A stretch of 64,000 nt of DNA from Phragmites australis (Eukaryota; Streptophyta; Magnoliopsida; Poales; Poaceae), in assembly GCF_958298935.1 (NCBI RefSeq), contig NC_084923.1, positions 7,690,501 to 7,754,500 of the forward strand, in the 5' to 3' direction. Positions 47,941 through 60,564 of the stretch are shown one piece after another. The position numbers were made by a program, and so were the translations under genes. The notes under the pieces are model-generated. The model saw only the letters and a list, made by a program, of their open reading frames with translations. It did no database searches and was not told the DNA's origin. Every line of letters begins with the position of its first letter. Position 1 is the stretch's first letter.

Positions 47941-50900
47941 TGATTCGTAGGTGACAAGGACAAAAGTGGGAAGATTTCACTGTTTGATGGTCGTGATTTT
48001 TCATACTGGAAGGTGTGTATGGAGGCTAATCTTTTAAGCCAAGGAAGTGCAATATAGGAAGTAGTTGATTCCAACTACGAAATCCCTACTGCTCACACGA
48101 TTTAGGTTCAAATCGAACAGTATGAGGTCAACAACAACGCTAAAATGAGTTTGAGAGGATCCAGTACCTCTGTATAAGAGATTTTGAGTCTCAGCGCTTT
48201 GGCGGATCATGTTTTCCTCATTGTGGTACTCGCCCTCAGGATATTAGACCTGTTTTACCTGCACCTACTTTTACCACTTCAGGGTGGATGACCTAGTAAT
48301 AGATTTTCAAGAGGTTTTTGACTAATCTCAGTTCTGAGTCATCCACCTATTATTCTTCTCACATATAGGTGGCAGGCGGAGGCCTGGAGAACAAGCAGCT
48401 CATTGACTCCGGTTGTTCGCACATGACCGGATATTCACCATGGTTCTCAAGCCTCACCCCCGTGAAACGATATGAGTACTTCACATTTGGGGATGATCGG
48501 AAAGAAAGGGTGAAAGCTAAAGGTGTGGTAAGGGTGAATGAGAGTTTCACTCTCAAGGATGTAACTTTAGTAGAGCATCTGGGATACAACTTTCTCTCTG
48601 TATCTTAGTTGTTGGATAAGGACTTGGAAGTGCGTTTCAAACACGATACTTCTCAAGTTCTCGATTCTTCTACCACATTGATTTGCAAGATTTCTCGAGT
48701 TAAGATAGTTTTTGGAGCTGATTTTTTTGAGTCTCTTGATTTTTCTTGTTGCTTGATTGCTCAACCTTTTTCTGAGCTTTCGATGTGGCATAGGAGACTA
48801 GGGCACATTAGTTTTAATTTGCTTACTCATTTGGGTGTCCTAGGCTAGATCCGAGGATTACTCAAGCTCAAGTTTGAAAAGAATCTTGTTTGTCCTCCTT
48901 ATCGGTATGGTAAGATGTTTGTTGCCTCCCACCTACTATTCAATCTGGTGATGACTGAACGATTGGGAGAACTTCTCCATCTAGACAATGTTGGTATTTC
49001 TCGAGCTCGTTCGGCGGGTGAAAAGTAGTATATTCTTGTTATTGTTGATGATTTCTCTCACTACTCTTGGGTCTTCTTTGTTGTGAGAAAGAGTGAAGTA
49101 TTCTCAGACTTTCGGAGCTTAGCTTTGAGATTGTTCAAGGAACTCCTTGGTGCATTGGAAGTAATTCACAGTAATAATAGCACTGAGTTCAAAAACTATC
49201 TTTTTGATACTTTCTGTCTTGAGCATGACATTGAGCATTAGTTTTCTGCCCTACGTGTTCCTCGGTAGAATGGCATGGTTGAGAGAAAGAATAGGACTAG
49301 AAGTCCTATGCTTATCGAGCATCGTCCTAGCTATCTCAAATTGGATTTTCTTGCACTCGATCTTGAATTTGACTTCTTATGAGTTGTGCTTTGGGAGGAA
49401 GCTGAAGATTTTGCATTTGAGAGTTTTTAGGTGTTGGTGCTTTATCAAAATGTGGCAATCTTGATAAGTTCGAGTCATGATCTTTCAATAGCATTTTCTT
49501 GAGATATTCTCTTCATAGTCATACTTACAGGGTTTACAATCTTGACACTAACACTATCATAAAATCATGTGATGTGAGTTTTGATGAGTCAACCCCCTGT
49601 GCTAGTTCTATTTTTAGTGTGCAGTTGATTAAGAGATGAGCAAGAGAATCTTTGTAGATAGCGACCTTCTAACTCTTGGTGTTGATGAGGATGATCCACT
49701 ACTTCTCTCTACCACACCTGCTTTAGAACTGACTCTTGCTTCTTCTACTCCAACAGAGAGTCATGTAGTCTCTACTTCCACTTCAGTTGTTTTCGAGCCT
49801 GCACCAGCAGTGTTTGTGGGGGAGATACATTCACAGTGTGAGGCCCCTCAACACATTCAGCAGCGACATCTTCCACAGACGATGATCGATGACATCAATG
49901 AGAGGGTAACAAGGTCTAAATCTGCTTCTTATGCTCATTTTATTGATTATGCATTTATTGCTTCTTTTGAGTCCTATGATGTTGGACATGCTTTATCTGA
50001 TTCGAGTTGGGTTAATGTGATGCATAAAGAGCTTTAACATTTTGAGAGAAACCAAGTTTGGGTCCTTGTAGAGCCACCTCCTAATGTTCACACGATAGGC
50101 ATAAAATAGGTTTTCAAAAACAAACAGGCGAAGGATGGGTCTATAGTGAGAAATAAGGCTAGACTAATGACTCGGAGTTTCAATCAGGTTGAGGGGATAG
50201 ACTTTGGAGAGACCTTTGCACCCGTAGCTAGGCTAGAAGCTATTAGGATCTTTCTTGCATTTGCGGCATCCAAGAGTTTCAAGTTGTATCAAATGGATGT
50301 CAAGAGTGCTTTCCTAAATGGTTTCATTTAGGAAGAGATCTATGTTAGATAACCCCTAGGCTTTGAGGATCGTATATATCCACATAGAGTTTACAAGCTT
50401 AGAAAGACTTTGTATGGCCTTAAGCAAACACCTAGAGCTTGGTTTGGTTGGCTTAGCTCTTTCTTGGTAGAGCATAGGTATGTGATGAAGTCAGCTGATA
50501 AAATTGTGTTCACTCTTGGACATGGCAATAATTTCTTACTTGTTCAGATATATGTGGATGATATCATTTTTGTGGCTCTTCTCATGTACTTGTGGCCAAG
50601 TTTGCAGAAACTATAAACAGGGAGTTTGAGATGTCGATGATGAGTGAGCTTAATTTCTTCTTTGGTCTACAAATCAAGTAATGCAGTCAAGGTCCATTCG
50701 TCCACCAGATGAAGTACACAAAGGATTTGCTAAAGAAGTTTGACATGAGTGATGTGAAGCCTTTGGCAACACCGATAGCTACCTTGACCATGTTTGATCC
50801 AAATGAAGATGGTGAGGAGCTGGACCAGTGGAAGTACAAGAGCATGATCGGCTCTCTCCTGTACTAGACGGCAACAAGACTCAACATCCACTTCGCCGTC

Positions 50901-51110
50901 TGCTTGTGTACTCACTTTTGGGCTTCACCAATGACGTCTCATCGCCAAGCGGTGAAACGCATTCTGAGATACCTCAAGCACACTCTTGAGTATGTGCTTT
51001 GGCTTTCTGCTTTCTCTTCGGCTTCTTTTTAAAGTTTTTCGGATACGGATTTTGCTGGTTGTAGGATTGACGGGAAAAGTACTTCTGGTACATGTGAGGG
51101 GGAGTTTTTC
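47941..51110 (+). pseudogene. Copia gag-pol remnant
   Basis: The gag start (KISLFDGRDFSYWKVCMEA) is near 47970. Protease is marked by LIDSGCSHMTG (~48402). The GAG-pre-integrase motif MWHRRLGHISF is at ~48783. Integrase has VIVDDFSHYSWVFFV (~49040) and NGMVERKNRT (~49270). RT begins near 50146 ([18 protein letters not shown]), with the catalytic YVDDI at ~50550 and the RNase H start (TDFAGC) near 51045. At least ten stops or frame breaks interrupt it. RNase H is incomplete and runs into the spacer after ~51110. Confidence 0.85.
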
Positions 51111-52495
51111 TTTGTACATACTCTATCTTACTTTTATTGTATTTGCATTATATTTCATTATGTATGATAATCATAATAGTTGAGCTTTGACTTGTATATC
51201 TTTAGCATTTTTGGTTGCTAAACTTGAATTTATACTAAATTAAGTAGTTGTGTGGAGCAAGCTATTAATCTTACACTCTTTTGATGCTTTGACAAGATAC
51301 ATTTAGTAAGCTAGCTTTCCTTAAAATGAAATTTGGCAATTTTATGAATCATTTAAACTATAAAATGCTACAGTCTTAATCACTAGGTTTGTAATTTCTT
51401 AGACTTTAGTCAATACTTGTGTTAAGGCTAGTTTCATGAATATCTTGCTCTAAGTTTTCTTGTTTAAGACAGTGAATTGGGGAATATTGCACTATATTTT
51501 TTATCTTTATTAAATATTTAGCTCATGATAGAACCTTAACGGAATATGTGCTCCTTATATCGCAAAGACACTACTTAACTTGATCTTGTGACCATCTTGA
51601 TAACTTGTGTGAATCGAATAATCATGAAAAATCAAGTCTCTTGTGCTAAAATATGATCCAATACCGTTGTCTTGAGGCCTTAAGCTATTTGTTGTATCCA
51701 GTTACGTAAAACTTTATTTAGATAAGAGGCACTTGAGGATAAAATGAAATTCAAAGAAATATGTCTAACTATTTAATTCTTTGTAATCATTTGATCAATA
51801 TAAGTCTTGGTTTCATATGTGAGCGTTTGTAAAATCTATTGTCATGAATGCTTGTTTTGTTAGTTTGAGATTGAAGTTGGCTAGTTCTTAATGCATGTAT
51901 TGCCTCGGCACGAGTGGATGCTTATGTGGTGGTCACTTTTAACATGATTTGGCTATGTGATCTTCAATGCGCCAATCAATTCTTCGGGTTGAGCTTGTAA
52001 TGCTTCATGTTCTTGTGTCACTTTCTCTTTTTGAGCCTCTATACGATTGTGAGCTCCACTTTCTACTTTCCTGAGCCATTTGACGTTTCTAGCTTTTGCA
52101 AATGCTTTGTGGTATAATTGTGAAAGCTCATTAGATTTGCATATTCATGCATTACATAATATTTTATCTTTAATGTTTGTATTGCCAAAGGGGATAGTAT
52201 ATGTACAAAGAAGAGAATATATTACAAAGGAGAAGAAATGAGAAATTTTCAAACAAATCTCAAAGAAAAATAAAAAATGTGCATTTATCAAGGGGAAGCA
52301 TTTGTTTTTTAAGTTTTTAAGCTTTTCTTGATCTTTTATAGTTTTGGCTTGTCTTTGTCTATCTTCTTTCCATTTGCAATTTGTTTTATGCCAAGTGATT
52401 TATATTTACTCTTTCTCGAGTTTTCAGTCACTTGGATGTGCTTCACTTTTTTCATCCTAAATCTTTGTGCTTTAATGGTTGTCAATGCACTTATT
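51111..52495. other. Non-coding spacer between Copia pol and 3' LTR
   Basis: 1.4 kb of AT-rich sequence with no conserved protein in any frame. Several G-rich tracts resemble polypurine tracts (51092-51101, 52195-52202, 52288-52298), so it may hold decayed envelope-like or repeated PPT sequence. Confidence 0.45.
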
Positions 52496-52506
52496 AAGGG
52501 GGAGAT

Positions 52507-54530
52507 TGAGAAAACAAGTGGAGAAGTGCATTCGTTTGAATGTGATAAGGTATTGACAATAGTTGATATGTCTTAAACTTGGTTATCATGTATTTGTGGA
52601 TGTTTATTTTTGTTCATGTCTAACTCGAGTTGACGATATTTGGAATTGATAAATTCTTCTCTGTACGTAAAAAAACTACACACCGGAAGTTCCAGTGTTC
52701 ACCGAAAGTTCCGATGTGGGTAGTGTATACTCGCCGGACTATTTCTTGTATAGAATAATTTTTCGGGTGAAATTAGATATCAATGCACCAGAAGGTCCGG
52801 TGAATATGATAACTACACTGGAGGGTATCACTGAAGCATTTTCAGTGTTGAAGCAGAAATGAAAGCAAACATCGGATGGTCCGGTGATGGACTTTGAGAA
52901 CGCCGGAGTATTTTCTACAGAGAGGAGATTTTTTGTGCCAAGTTTGATTATATATGCCGGATAGTCTGGTGCTGAGATTGTGAATAACCGAGAATGCATC
53001 AGACCTTTTATTACAGAGAGGTTGCAGAAGGGTGGTTCGGTGGATTGACACACATCGGATTATCCGGTAATGGACATGAGATCACCGGAAGCTTTCACCG
53101 GATTTTTTCTTGAGAACAAAGTTTTTCTAGAACATATAGTGTTACACTCACCGGATGGTTTGGTGTTTAGGAGCAGAACACACTGTAACATTCGGTGTTC
53201 ACGTTTTCTACAGAATGTGCTATGAGTTGAAGTTTTTGATTTTGTGCCAACCTGGAGATGTTTGGACTGTGGAGAAATGTGTTTGCTTGTTTCAAGGTGT
53301 GCATGTGACGGATGCAACTTGACGGTCGATGGCAGGTGATCGGGGCTAAGTAGGTGTTTGGTGCCGGACGATCAAGGAGGGCCGAACGGAGTTAAGGGTA
53401 ATCCTAGCTGTACATATGAAGGTCAAGCAAAGCATGAAACAGAGGATGAAGATGACATGTTGAAAAAAAAGCGAAGCGGATGCCGGTGCAAGTGACAAGG
53501 TGGCCTGAGAGATTAGGAGCGGGAGAGACTTGCTGACGGTCAAGATCGCAAGACGAAAGACACGTCATCATCGAAGCTCTTGCTTCCGGTGGAAGCAAGT
53601 GGCGGCTAGTCACGCTTTGAGAAGCGTGCTAGAGTTTCACGATTTAGCCTCAAAACTGTGGGATAACTGGAGGAGTATGTGGCACCATCGTGAAGCTTAT
53701 GTCGAAGTGAAGCTAAGTCGTAAAGGTGTCATGGCCGTCCGATGAATAGAGAAGAAAATAGACTAAAATGCTCTTGGTGGTAGGTAGAAGTGTACTACAA
53801 GATAAGAGTATTTTGGAGAGAAAAAAAGCTAAGAAACTTAGGGATCACGTTTTCTAAATTTATAAATAGAGAGGTAGGGCTATGAGAGAGAAAGAACTAG
53901 CCATTTGAGCTAATTGTGTCTCTTATATGAGAGCATTGTGTTAGGATTTTAGTGGAGAGTAGGTGAGTGCTTAGCTTATGTAATAGGTAAGAGTTTTGAG
54001 AGGAAAATTTTTGTAACCCCTCTGGCTAATGAAGTTTATTTCATTTTATATGCTTGAATTTTCCTCCTTTTAGTTTCTCTCTTTTGTTTTTCTTGTCTTG
54101 TGTGCAAGTTTTTTCTTTCTGATTTTGATTTTCGTTTTGTTTTTAGGTAAAAATTTCAACACGTTGTGAGATCATTCTTCTTATTACTAGAGATTTACAC
54201 ACACTTATGTGATGGAGTCTTAAATTCTCATACCTCTAGATAATCAATTTGAGAGTTTTGTTGCTCGGTGTTTATCTTTTTTTTTTCTTTGCTAGTTATG
54301 ATTTTCGAGTGTTAAGACATATGGATTGATCTTAAATAGAACATATGGTTCATATACTAATCGTAGAGTCGTGCTGTCTCGATTTTCTCTTGTTAAAATT
54401 TTACTCGATTTTAACTTTCGATTATGTTTTTAGGTGCGTTGAGTGATTAAAATAGAAAAAAGTTATTAATTTTATAAGAAACTTATTGAATTGTCTATTT
54501 ACCCCTTTAGTCACCCGTCCCAATCCCACA
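52507..54530 (+). mobile_element. 3' LTR of the Copia element
   Basis: It begins TGAGAAAACAAGTGG directly after the polypurine tract and ends CGTCCCAATCCCACA. At 2024 bp it is longer than its solo relatives (~1.43 and ~1.62 kb net) because U3 (~52680-53170) holds a field of CCGG(A/T)TnGTCCGGTG-like repeats. A TATA box, TATAAATAGA, lies at 53861-53870. Confidence 0.8.
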
Positions 54531-54571
54531 AATTTAAAAAAAATTATTTAAACATCTATTCATCCCTCTGA

Positions 54572-54905
54572 TCATGCTACAATTTTCCTCCCATCGCCGG
54601 CTCTTCGCCCGTCCACAGGAAACCGGGCCGGCGCTTGTCGATCTCCGCAATTGCCCACCCGGGCAACTTGATGGAGATCAGCGGATAGATTGGCGCGGCA
54701 GAGAAAACCGATTTGACCGTGATCAGCCTGCCCACCCTGGTGATCAGCGACGCTTTCCATGCCGGAAGCTTGCCAGCAGCAGCAACAGTGTCGGCGCGCT
54801 CTTTGACAGGTTGGTCCACAATCCCGATGCATCGCCGAGTAGATCGAGGAGATTGCGAGTGACGCTGATTTCCTGAATCGTAGGGGGGATGAATAACATG
54901 ACAGG
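54572..54905 (-). pseudogene. LINE (non-LTR retrotransposon) reverse transcriptase fragment
   Basis: The minus strand encodes the end of a LINE RT: an FIPPTIQEISVTRNLLDLLG block in one frame (54840-54900), then LPAWKASLITRVGRLITVKS and LPGWAIAEIDKRRPGFLWTG in another (54580-54770). This matches the thumb/post-RT region of plant L1-type ORF2 proteins. It is a ~330-bp fragment with a frameshift. Endonuclease, RT catalytic core and poly-A tail are missing. Confidence 0.8.
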
Positions 54906-57000
54906 TTGTTCTGCTGGTGATCTGGCTACGCTACTGCATGTCTGCGTTGCAACGATTTTCGATTACGGTTTCCTCAGAATGTTTCAGTGAAATGCCTTCC
55001 CGATGCTGAAACTTTTTCTTGACGCGTAAGATTCTGAACTCGCATTGCGTTGTATTTGTACTGAACTCTGTCAGTTTCCGTACACTGCAGAAATTATCTA
55101 TCGGGATTCGGGACAAAGGTCCATGTGGTCAGTATACAATGGAGTTGTTCACCTTCAGGTTAGTTAACGTCGGTGTGGCATGGTTGAAATTTGAAAAGAA
55201 AAAAAATGATTCCTGTTCAAAAGATGAATTCATCCCTTTTTTTCTCTGTAGAAGGCAGTTCAAAAGATGTCCTGGCCTAATATACATTCGTGGGATATGA
55301 TTTTACTTCTGGAAGTGGCAGGTAAATATCTACCGTTATCTTTTTTGCCTTAAAAGAACCAAAGTTTTCCGTAGAGACTAAACTGATCCAGATTGTAGAG
55401 TCCTGTCAAATGATAGTATATCCAAACATGAAAAGAATAAATTTGGTGTTGAGACAGGAAATGCACATATCAAGACACATCTTATACAGTGAAGGACTGG
55501 GGAAGACAATGTGCACTCTTGATGTGTTATCAGGTAAAGAAGTCCATTTTCTGTTATTTGTTGTTGTATGTTTCTTTTAATTTACTTAAGCTCTTCATAT
55601 CTGATGACGTTTATCATTTCTTATAGTTGCCGGTTTCTTTTGACTTGTGAGAATTGGCCACAATTAACATGTTCCTCTGTTATGGCCTGCGACTTATTTT
55701 CCAGTATGCCTAGCGGATGTCAACCCAATATTTTTGTCTTATTGGATCGGCCTGCAATTAAATTCTAAATACATTATGATTTTCCTGCTACATAGTTGGC
55801 AGGTTTTTGGTGGTCGCTGCATTTTGCTGTGGATGTATCTGACATCATTAAAATATTGTATGAGCTGCTCGTTTTAACTGTCAAGAAATTAATTACACCT
55901 CTGTTGTACCATTGGCATTTACCCCTGTGTAATTTCCTGGTCCTTAGTATTTGCTCCTAAGTAATTTTCAAATCAAAACTTTCAGCAGCTATGTATTATC
56001 TATGCAATTTTGCATCTAATCATCTGTCACAACAAAGCATGAACTCATGTTTATGATGAATATTGATTGCTACAAACATTGGGAAACATCATCACAAGTT
56101 TCGTACGTTGCTCTCCTGGAAATAGCACGTCAACTCATTCAGTCAGTGAAGTTCCTTTTTTCTTTCTGGCATTAACAGTAATATCTCTATAGCAATAATA
56201 TACATTGAGATCATGCAATGGTGTTCCCAATTATATGTATGTCATTCATGATCATTCTCGATCTTGGGATGGTGGACATTACCATCTACAAATTGTTCCA
56301 TCGGTTTGATATAATTCTTTTTTTTAAGTCCATTCAGTAGTATTAAATACAAAAAATTATTTTAGTTTGTGTTCAATCTTCACTACTTATTTATTACCAC
56401 ATGACCCTGTCCTTGATGTTAGTCAGTCTTGCTAGTAACTAAATGGGGTTGCACCAACTCCGCTTAAAGTTCATCTAAAATTTTTTTGCCTAAAGTTTAC
56501 AAAATCAGAAAGGTATTTTGTTGCACGATTTGTAGGTACCAATGTCATCTTTTATTTTTGTGTCTGCAAGCAGTAACCTGTGCTAATAGTAATTGCCTCG
56601 TTATATATTGTGCCTGCGAACAATTAATATTATCTCTCCGTTTCTTTGCGAGCGATGAGCAAACATTGTATACTATATAACAGTAGAGATATAAAATAAT
56701 TTTATTATTGAATACTTTGCAAGCTGACAAACTTGTGGTGTTGCAAGAAGTGCCAGGGCTGACAGAAGGATTGCTGTCAGAGTTTCATTTTCTTGAAAAA
56801 AAAAAGTTTTGAACTACCTATGGTGTTACAAACTTCATTCTCAATCATGACTTTCGTGAGCAGGGATTATTATTTAAAAAATAATCGTAGAGGTTTATTT
56901 TTGAAAAATAAGCAGGGTTTACATAGTTTCAAAGAAGCTTAAATGCTCAAAGAAGACACTGTTGAAAAATAAGCAGGGTTCACCTATCCTTCTTCTTGAC
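54906..57000. other. Intergenic region without a supported gene
   Basis: AT-rich sequence. Short frames at 55019-55300 and 56486-56680 lack recognisable domains. A donor-like site (TATCAG|GTAAAG) occurs near 55532, but no coding exon could be matched to it. Short repeats 'ttgaaaaataagcagggtt' occur at 56901-56920 and 56962-56981. Confidence 0.4.
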
Positions 57001-57184
57001 TAAATTTGTTCCGTGCCCTTATAAAATTACATGTTTTGAAAAATGTCACTACAAAACGCTTTACCTGGCAAGTGCCATTATAATTTTGTTTGGCTTCAAA
57101 ACATGCCATTGTGCACCTCCGACGCTCTTGGGCCCACCTACAGGCCACTGTATATCAATATGGACCACATTGCCCCCGCCCATC
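57001..57184 (+). repeat. Left terminal inverted repeat
   Basis: Aligns by eye over its full length to the reverse complement of 62458-62643 with scattered substitutions and small indels, ending GCCCCCGCCCATC on the inner side. Confidence 0.82.
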
Positions 57185-59013
57185 CTCCTCATCTACCTGC
57201 AATTAGCCTCCACCAAGTCTCAAAGATTTAGGATCTAGCAATGACAAGGTCAGCACCGACTGCCTCCACTCCGGCGTGGGCGGAAGGTGTTGCGGGGGTG
57301 CGGGGGTGCCAGCTGAAGCAACTCCGCGAGATCTTCCATTGGTTCGACATGGATGGTGACGAGAAACTAACGTAATTGGAGTTGGTGGTGCTGCTGCGCT
57401 CCCATGAGTGACGAGGTGCGCGTGCTGCTGGTTAGTATGGATGAGAAACCAAAGTAGAAATGTGACTTGTTTTACTTGTGATAAGTGATTGATATTGGTA
57501 TTTATTTGGTTTGATGATCTTCGGTTTTGCATGAGCTTTGATGTGTTTTGAATTGATTTGGGATTTTATTTGAGCATATTGATTATGGACTAACTGGAAT
57601 TAGAGTTGAAGATGGATGCAACTTGGCGGTCGAGGGTGGGATGGTTGGGGCCAAACGGAGTGCTTGGTGTCGAACGATCAAGGAGGCCGGGCAGAGTCAA
57701 GAGTGATCCTAGCTGAATACGTGAAGGTCAAGCAAAGCATGTAAGGCAGATGGAGACGACATGTTGAAAAAGTCAAGCGAAAAGGGATGTCGGTGCAGGT
57801 GACAAGGCGGCCTGAGGGATCGGGAGCGGGAGAGACTTGCCGGTGGTAAGGATCGCAAGAAAGAGTACATGCGTCTACATTAAGCACTTGTTTAAGGTGT
57901 AAGCAAGTGGGGAGTTACGCTTTGAGAAGTATGCTAGGGTTTCACAGTTTGATCTCAAAATCGTGGGAGGATTGGAGGAGTATGTGGTACTATCGTGAAA
58001 CTTACGTTAAGATGAAGCTAAATCGTGAAGGCACCACGACCTTCCAATTAATCAAGAAGAAAATAGACCAAAATACCCTTGGTGATAGGTAGGAGTGTAC
58101 TACAAGAGAGATGCACTTTGGAAAAAAGTTAGGAAACTTAGGGATCAAGTTTTCTAGGCTTATAAATAGAGAGGTATGGCTATGGAAGGAGATGAACCAG
58201 CCATTTTGAATCTCTTGTGATATCCATATGAAAGTCTTGTGCTAGTGTTTTAGCGGAGAGGAAGAGGAGTGCTTAGCCTATATATTATGTGAGAGCTTCG
58301 TGAGAAAAAAATCTTTATAATCTGCCTAAAATAGGGTTGACCTCTGCTGCAATGAAGTTTATTTTTCTTAATATTAGTGTGTTCAACTCCTTCTAGTTTC
58401 TCTCTATTGGTTCCCTTGCAAGTTTACAAGTTTTTCGGTTTTTGGATTTAATTTTTATTTTGATTTTTGAGCTAAAATTTTAGTACTTTGTGGGGTCATT
58501 TTTCTTGTTGCTAGAGGCATAAAATTTGCATACATACGCTAATGTGATGGAGTTTTGAATTCACTTGTCTCTAGATAATCAATTTGGAGAGTCTCGTTGC
58601 TCGGTGTTTATCTTTTCTTGTTTTTTTGCCAGTTGTGATCTTTCAAGTGCTAAGACACATGGATTGATCTTAAATGAAATCTGAGAAACCAAGTCGTAAT
58701 GTGTATTGGTTTTCTTGTGATGAGTGATTGATATTGTCATTTATTTGGTTTGATGATCTTCGGTTTTGCATGAGCTTTGATGTGATTCGAATTGATTTGA
58801 GATTTCATTTGAGCATATTGATTATAGACTAATTGGAACTGGAGTTGGAGATATATGTTTGCTTGTCTCGTAATGTGCAGGTGATGGATGCAACTTGGCG
58901 GTCGACGGCGGGATGATCGGGGCCAAGCAGAGTGCTTGGTGCCAGACGATCAAGGAGGCCGGGCGGAGTCAAGGGTGATCCTAGCTGAACACGTGGAGAT
59001 CAAGCAAAGCATT

Positions 59014-60564
59014 TGTCGGAGGATTAACTCCTGTCGCAGAGATCCCGGGAGACCCCTTTTTAGAGATTCGGCCGGGGGGATGATCCTGAATAAGTTCGTC
59101 GGAGAAATAAATGGGAATGAATGCAACGGCCAGTGGTGGGGGTGACAACCTAGTGCAAGAAGAAGTAAATGCACCGGAATTTAGACAAGTTCGGGCCGCA
59201 CGGGGGCGTAATACCCTACTCCTGTATGGATGCTATAACTGTCCTGAGGAAGTCCCTCAAGGATGTTGCTGGTTACAAGGATGTTGGCCTAACTATGAGC
59301 TTGAGGCTCCTTGTTCTTCGACTGGAACTATGCTCAACCTTGCTCACAGTGTCTCTCTTGCGCTGTGTTCTTCGTGTCTACTCTCGGACTCTCGTTGTGG
59401 GTCTGGTTCGTCTTGGGGTTGGGGTTTTTTCGCCGTTGTTGGTATTTTCTCTCGTTGTTGGTGTTTTCTCTCGTTGTTGGTGTTTTCTCTCATTCTTCTT
59501 CGTTGGTCTTGTTCTCCTTTTCTTCTGTGTTGCCGGCTATTTTAAGTACTCGCCGGCCACGACATGCCCCGAACGGAAAGGAGGAGGCTCGAGTTCCGAG
59601 ATGCCATAAATGGAAAGGGCGTCATCATTTCTTCTGGGTGAAGTGACCGAGGGTGGAAAATACGTCGCACGCCCGGTCGCCCGTCACCATAAATGCCCTA
59701 GCAACGGGCACCGTGGAGAGGGCCCACCGGGCAGCCGCAGAGCAACCTGATGTGCTCGCCCTGTCTTGTTCCCCTGCCACAGCAGTGCGGCAAACGGAAT
59801 GCCTTGATCCTCACGACGTTATCCCGAGACAAGCCGGATGGCACGGGACGGGACCTGTGCAATTAATGACCCCACGCCTCTCTGCCAAAACGTGGCAGGA
59901 ACTGACGCTGAGCGCGGCGGGAGCAGTTAGAGGTGTCAGGCCACGCACGCTCATTAAATGCGGCCTTGGGCCTTTGACTGGTTGACACCTCATCGGTGGG
60001 CCCCTCGGGGGCCTTTCTGGGTCGTCGGGGTACCGAGTGCTCGGGGGTACTGTTCATATCTCCGAGCACTCTCTCCCGAGAATGCCTATCCTTATCCTCG
60101 GGGAGCCGAGTGCTCAGGGGTACTGTTCACCTCCCCGAGCACTTTCTTCCGAGCACTCTTGCACGGACCTTCGGGGAACCGGATGCTCGGGGGCTGCCAC
60201 GTGCAGCCTCGCGCACTCTCTTCCGAGCACTCTTATACGGACCTTCGGGGAACCGAGTGCTCGGAGGCTGCCGCGTGCAGCCCCGAGCACTATCTCCCAG
60301 GACTTAGCTCTTCTGAACGTTGGGGGACTAGGATGCTCGGGGGTGACCGGGCACCTCCCCGAGCACTTTCTTCCCGGTACTCGGATTCCGTGGATCATCG
60401 GGGTACTGGGGTACTCGGGGGCCACCGACCGTGGCCCCGAGCACCTTCTCCCGGGACTTGGCCTTTCCTCATCCCACAAGAGAGACCTCACGGGATGGCG
60501 CCATGTGGCGGATGGCTGGCTTGGCCTCGGGATTCGGGGACCCCTGGTTCCTGATACACCGACA
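59014..60564 (+). mobile_element. Inner solo LTR, family A copy 2 (TGTCGG...CCGACA), TSD GCATT
   Basis: It starts TGTCGGAGGATTAACTCC and ends CCTGATACACCGACA, with a perfect TSD GCATT (59009-59013 and 60565-60569). At 1551 bp it is closely related to 3687-5121 but longer, with an extra stretch near 59400-59490 (repeats of TTTTCTCTCGTTGTTGGTG) and an additional CCGAGCACTCTC unit near 60050-60130. Confidence 0.93.
59420..59500 (+). repeat. Short tandem repeat (~21 bp units) inside inner solo LTR
   Basis: Three to four units of GTTGTTGGTGTTTTCTCTC lie in tandem at ~59435-59490. The equivalent place in the 3687-5121 copy (~4050-4130) lacks the expansion. Confidence 0.75.

Larger units (their letters stand above)
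46935..54530 (+). mobile_element. Degenerate Copia retrotransposon with truncated 5' LTR
   Basis: Order: truncated 5' LTR 46935-47892, primer-binding site 47895-47906, gag remnant, protease, GAG-pre-integrase, integrase, RT and RNase H remnants to ~51110, a non-coding stretch, a polypurine tract (AAGGGGGAGAT, 52496-52506) and the 3' LTR 52507-54530. The gene order (integrase before RT) is diagnostic for Copia. Many stops make it non-autonomous. The 5' LTR lacks its U3 part, so no TSD can be paired; the 3' flank is AATTT. The spacer of ~1.4 kb before the 3' LTR fits Copia lineages with an extra region (SIRE-like), but no envelope-like gene is visible. Confidence 0.85.

Noticed and set aside
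55240..55540. Possible small exons (frame 'RRQFKRCPGLIYIRG' and a donor near 55532)
   Set aside because: No family could be recognised and no matching acceptor/donor chain was found.
57001..57184. Clear 9-bp TSD outside the CML inverted repeats
   Set aside because: The best flanking 9-mers match 6 of 9 and are T-rich, so the match could be chance. The Pack-MULE call rests on the TIRs alone.
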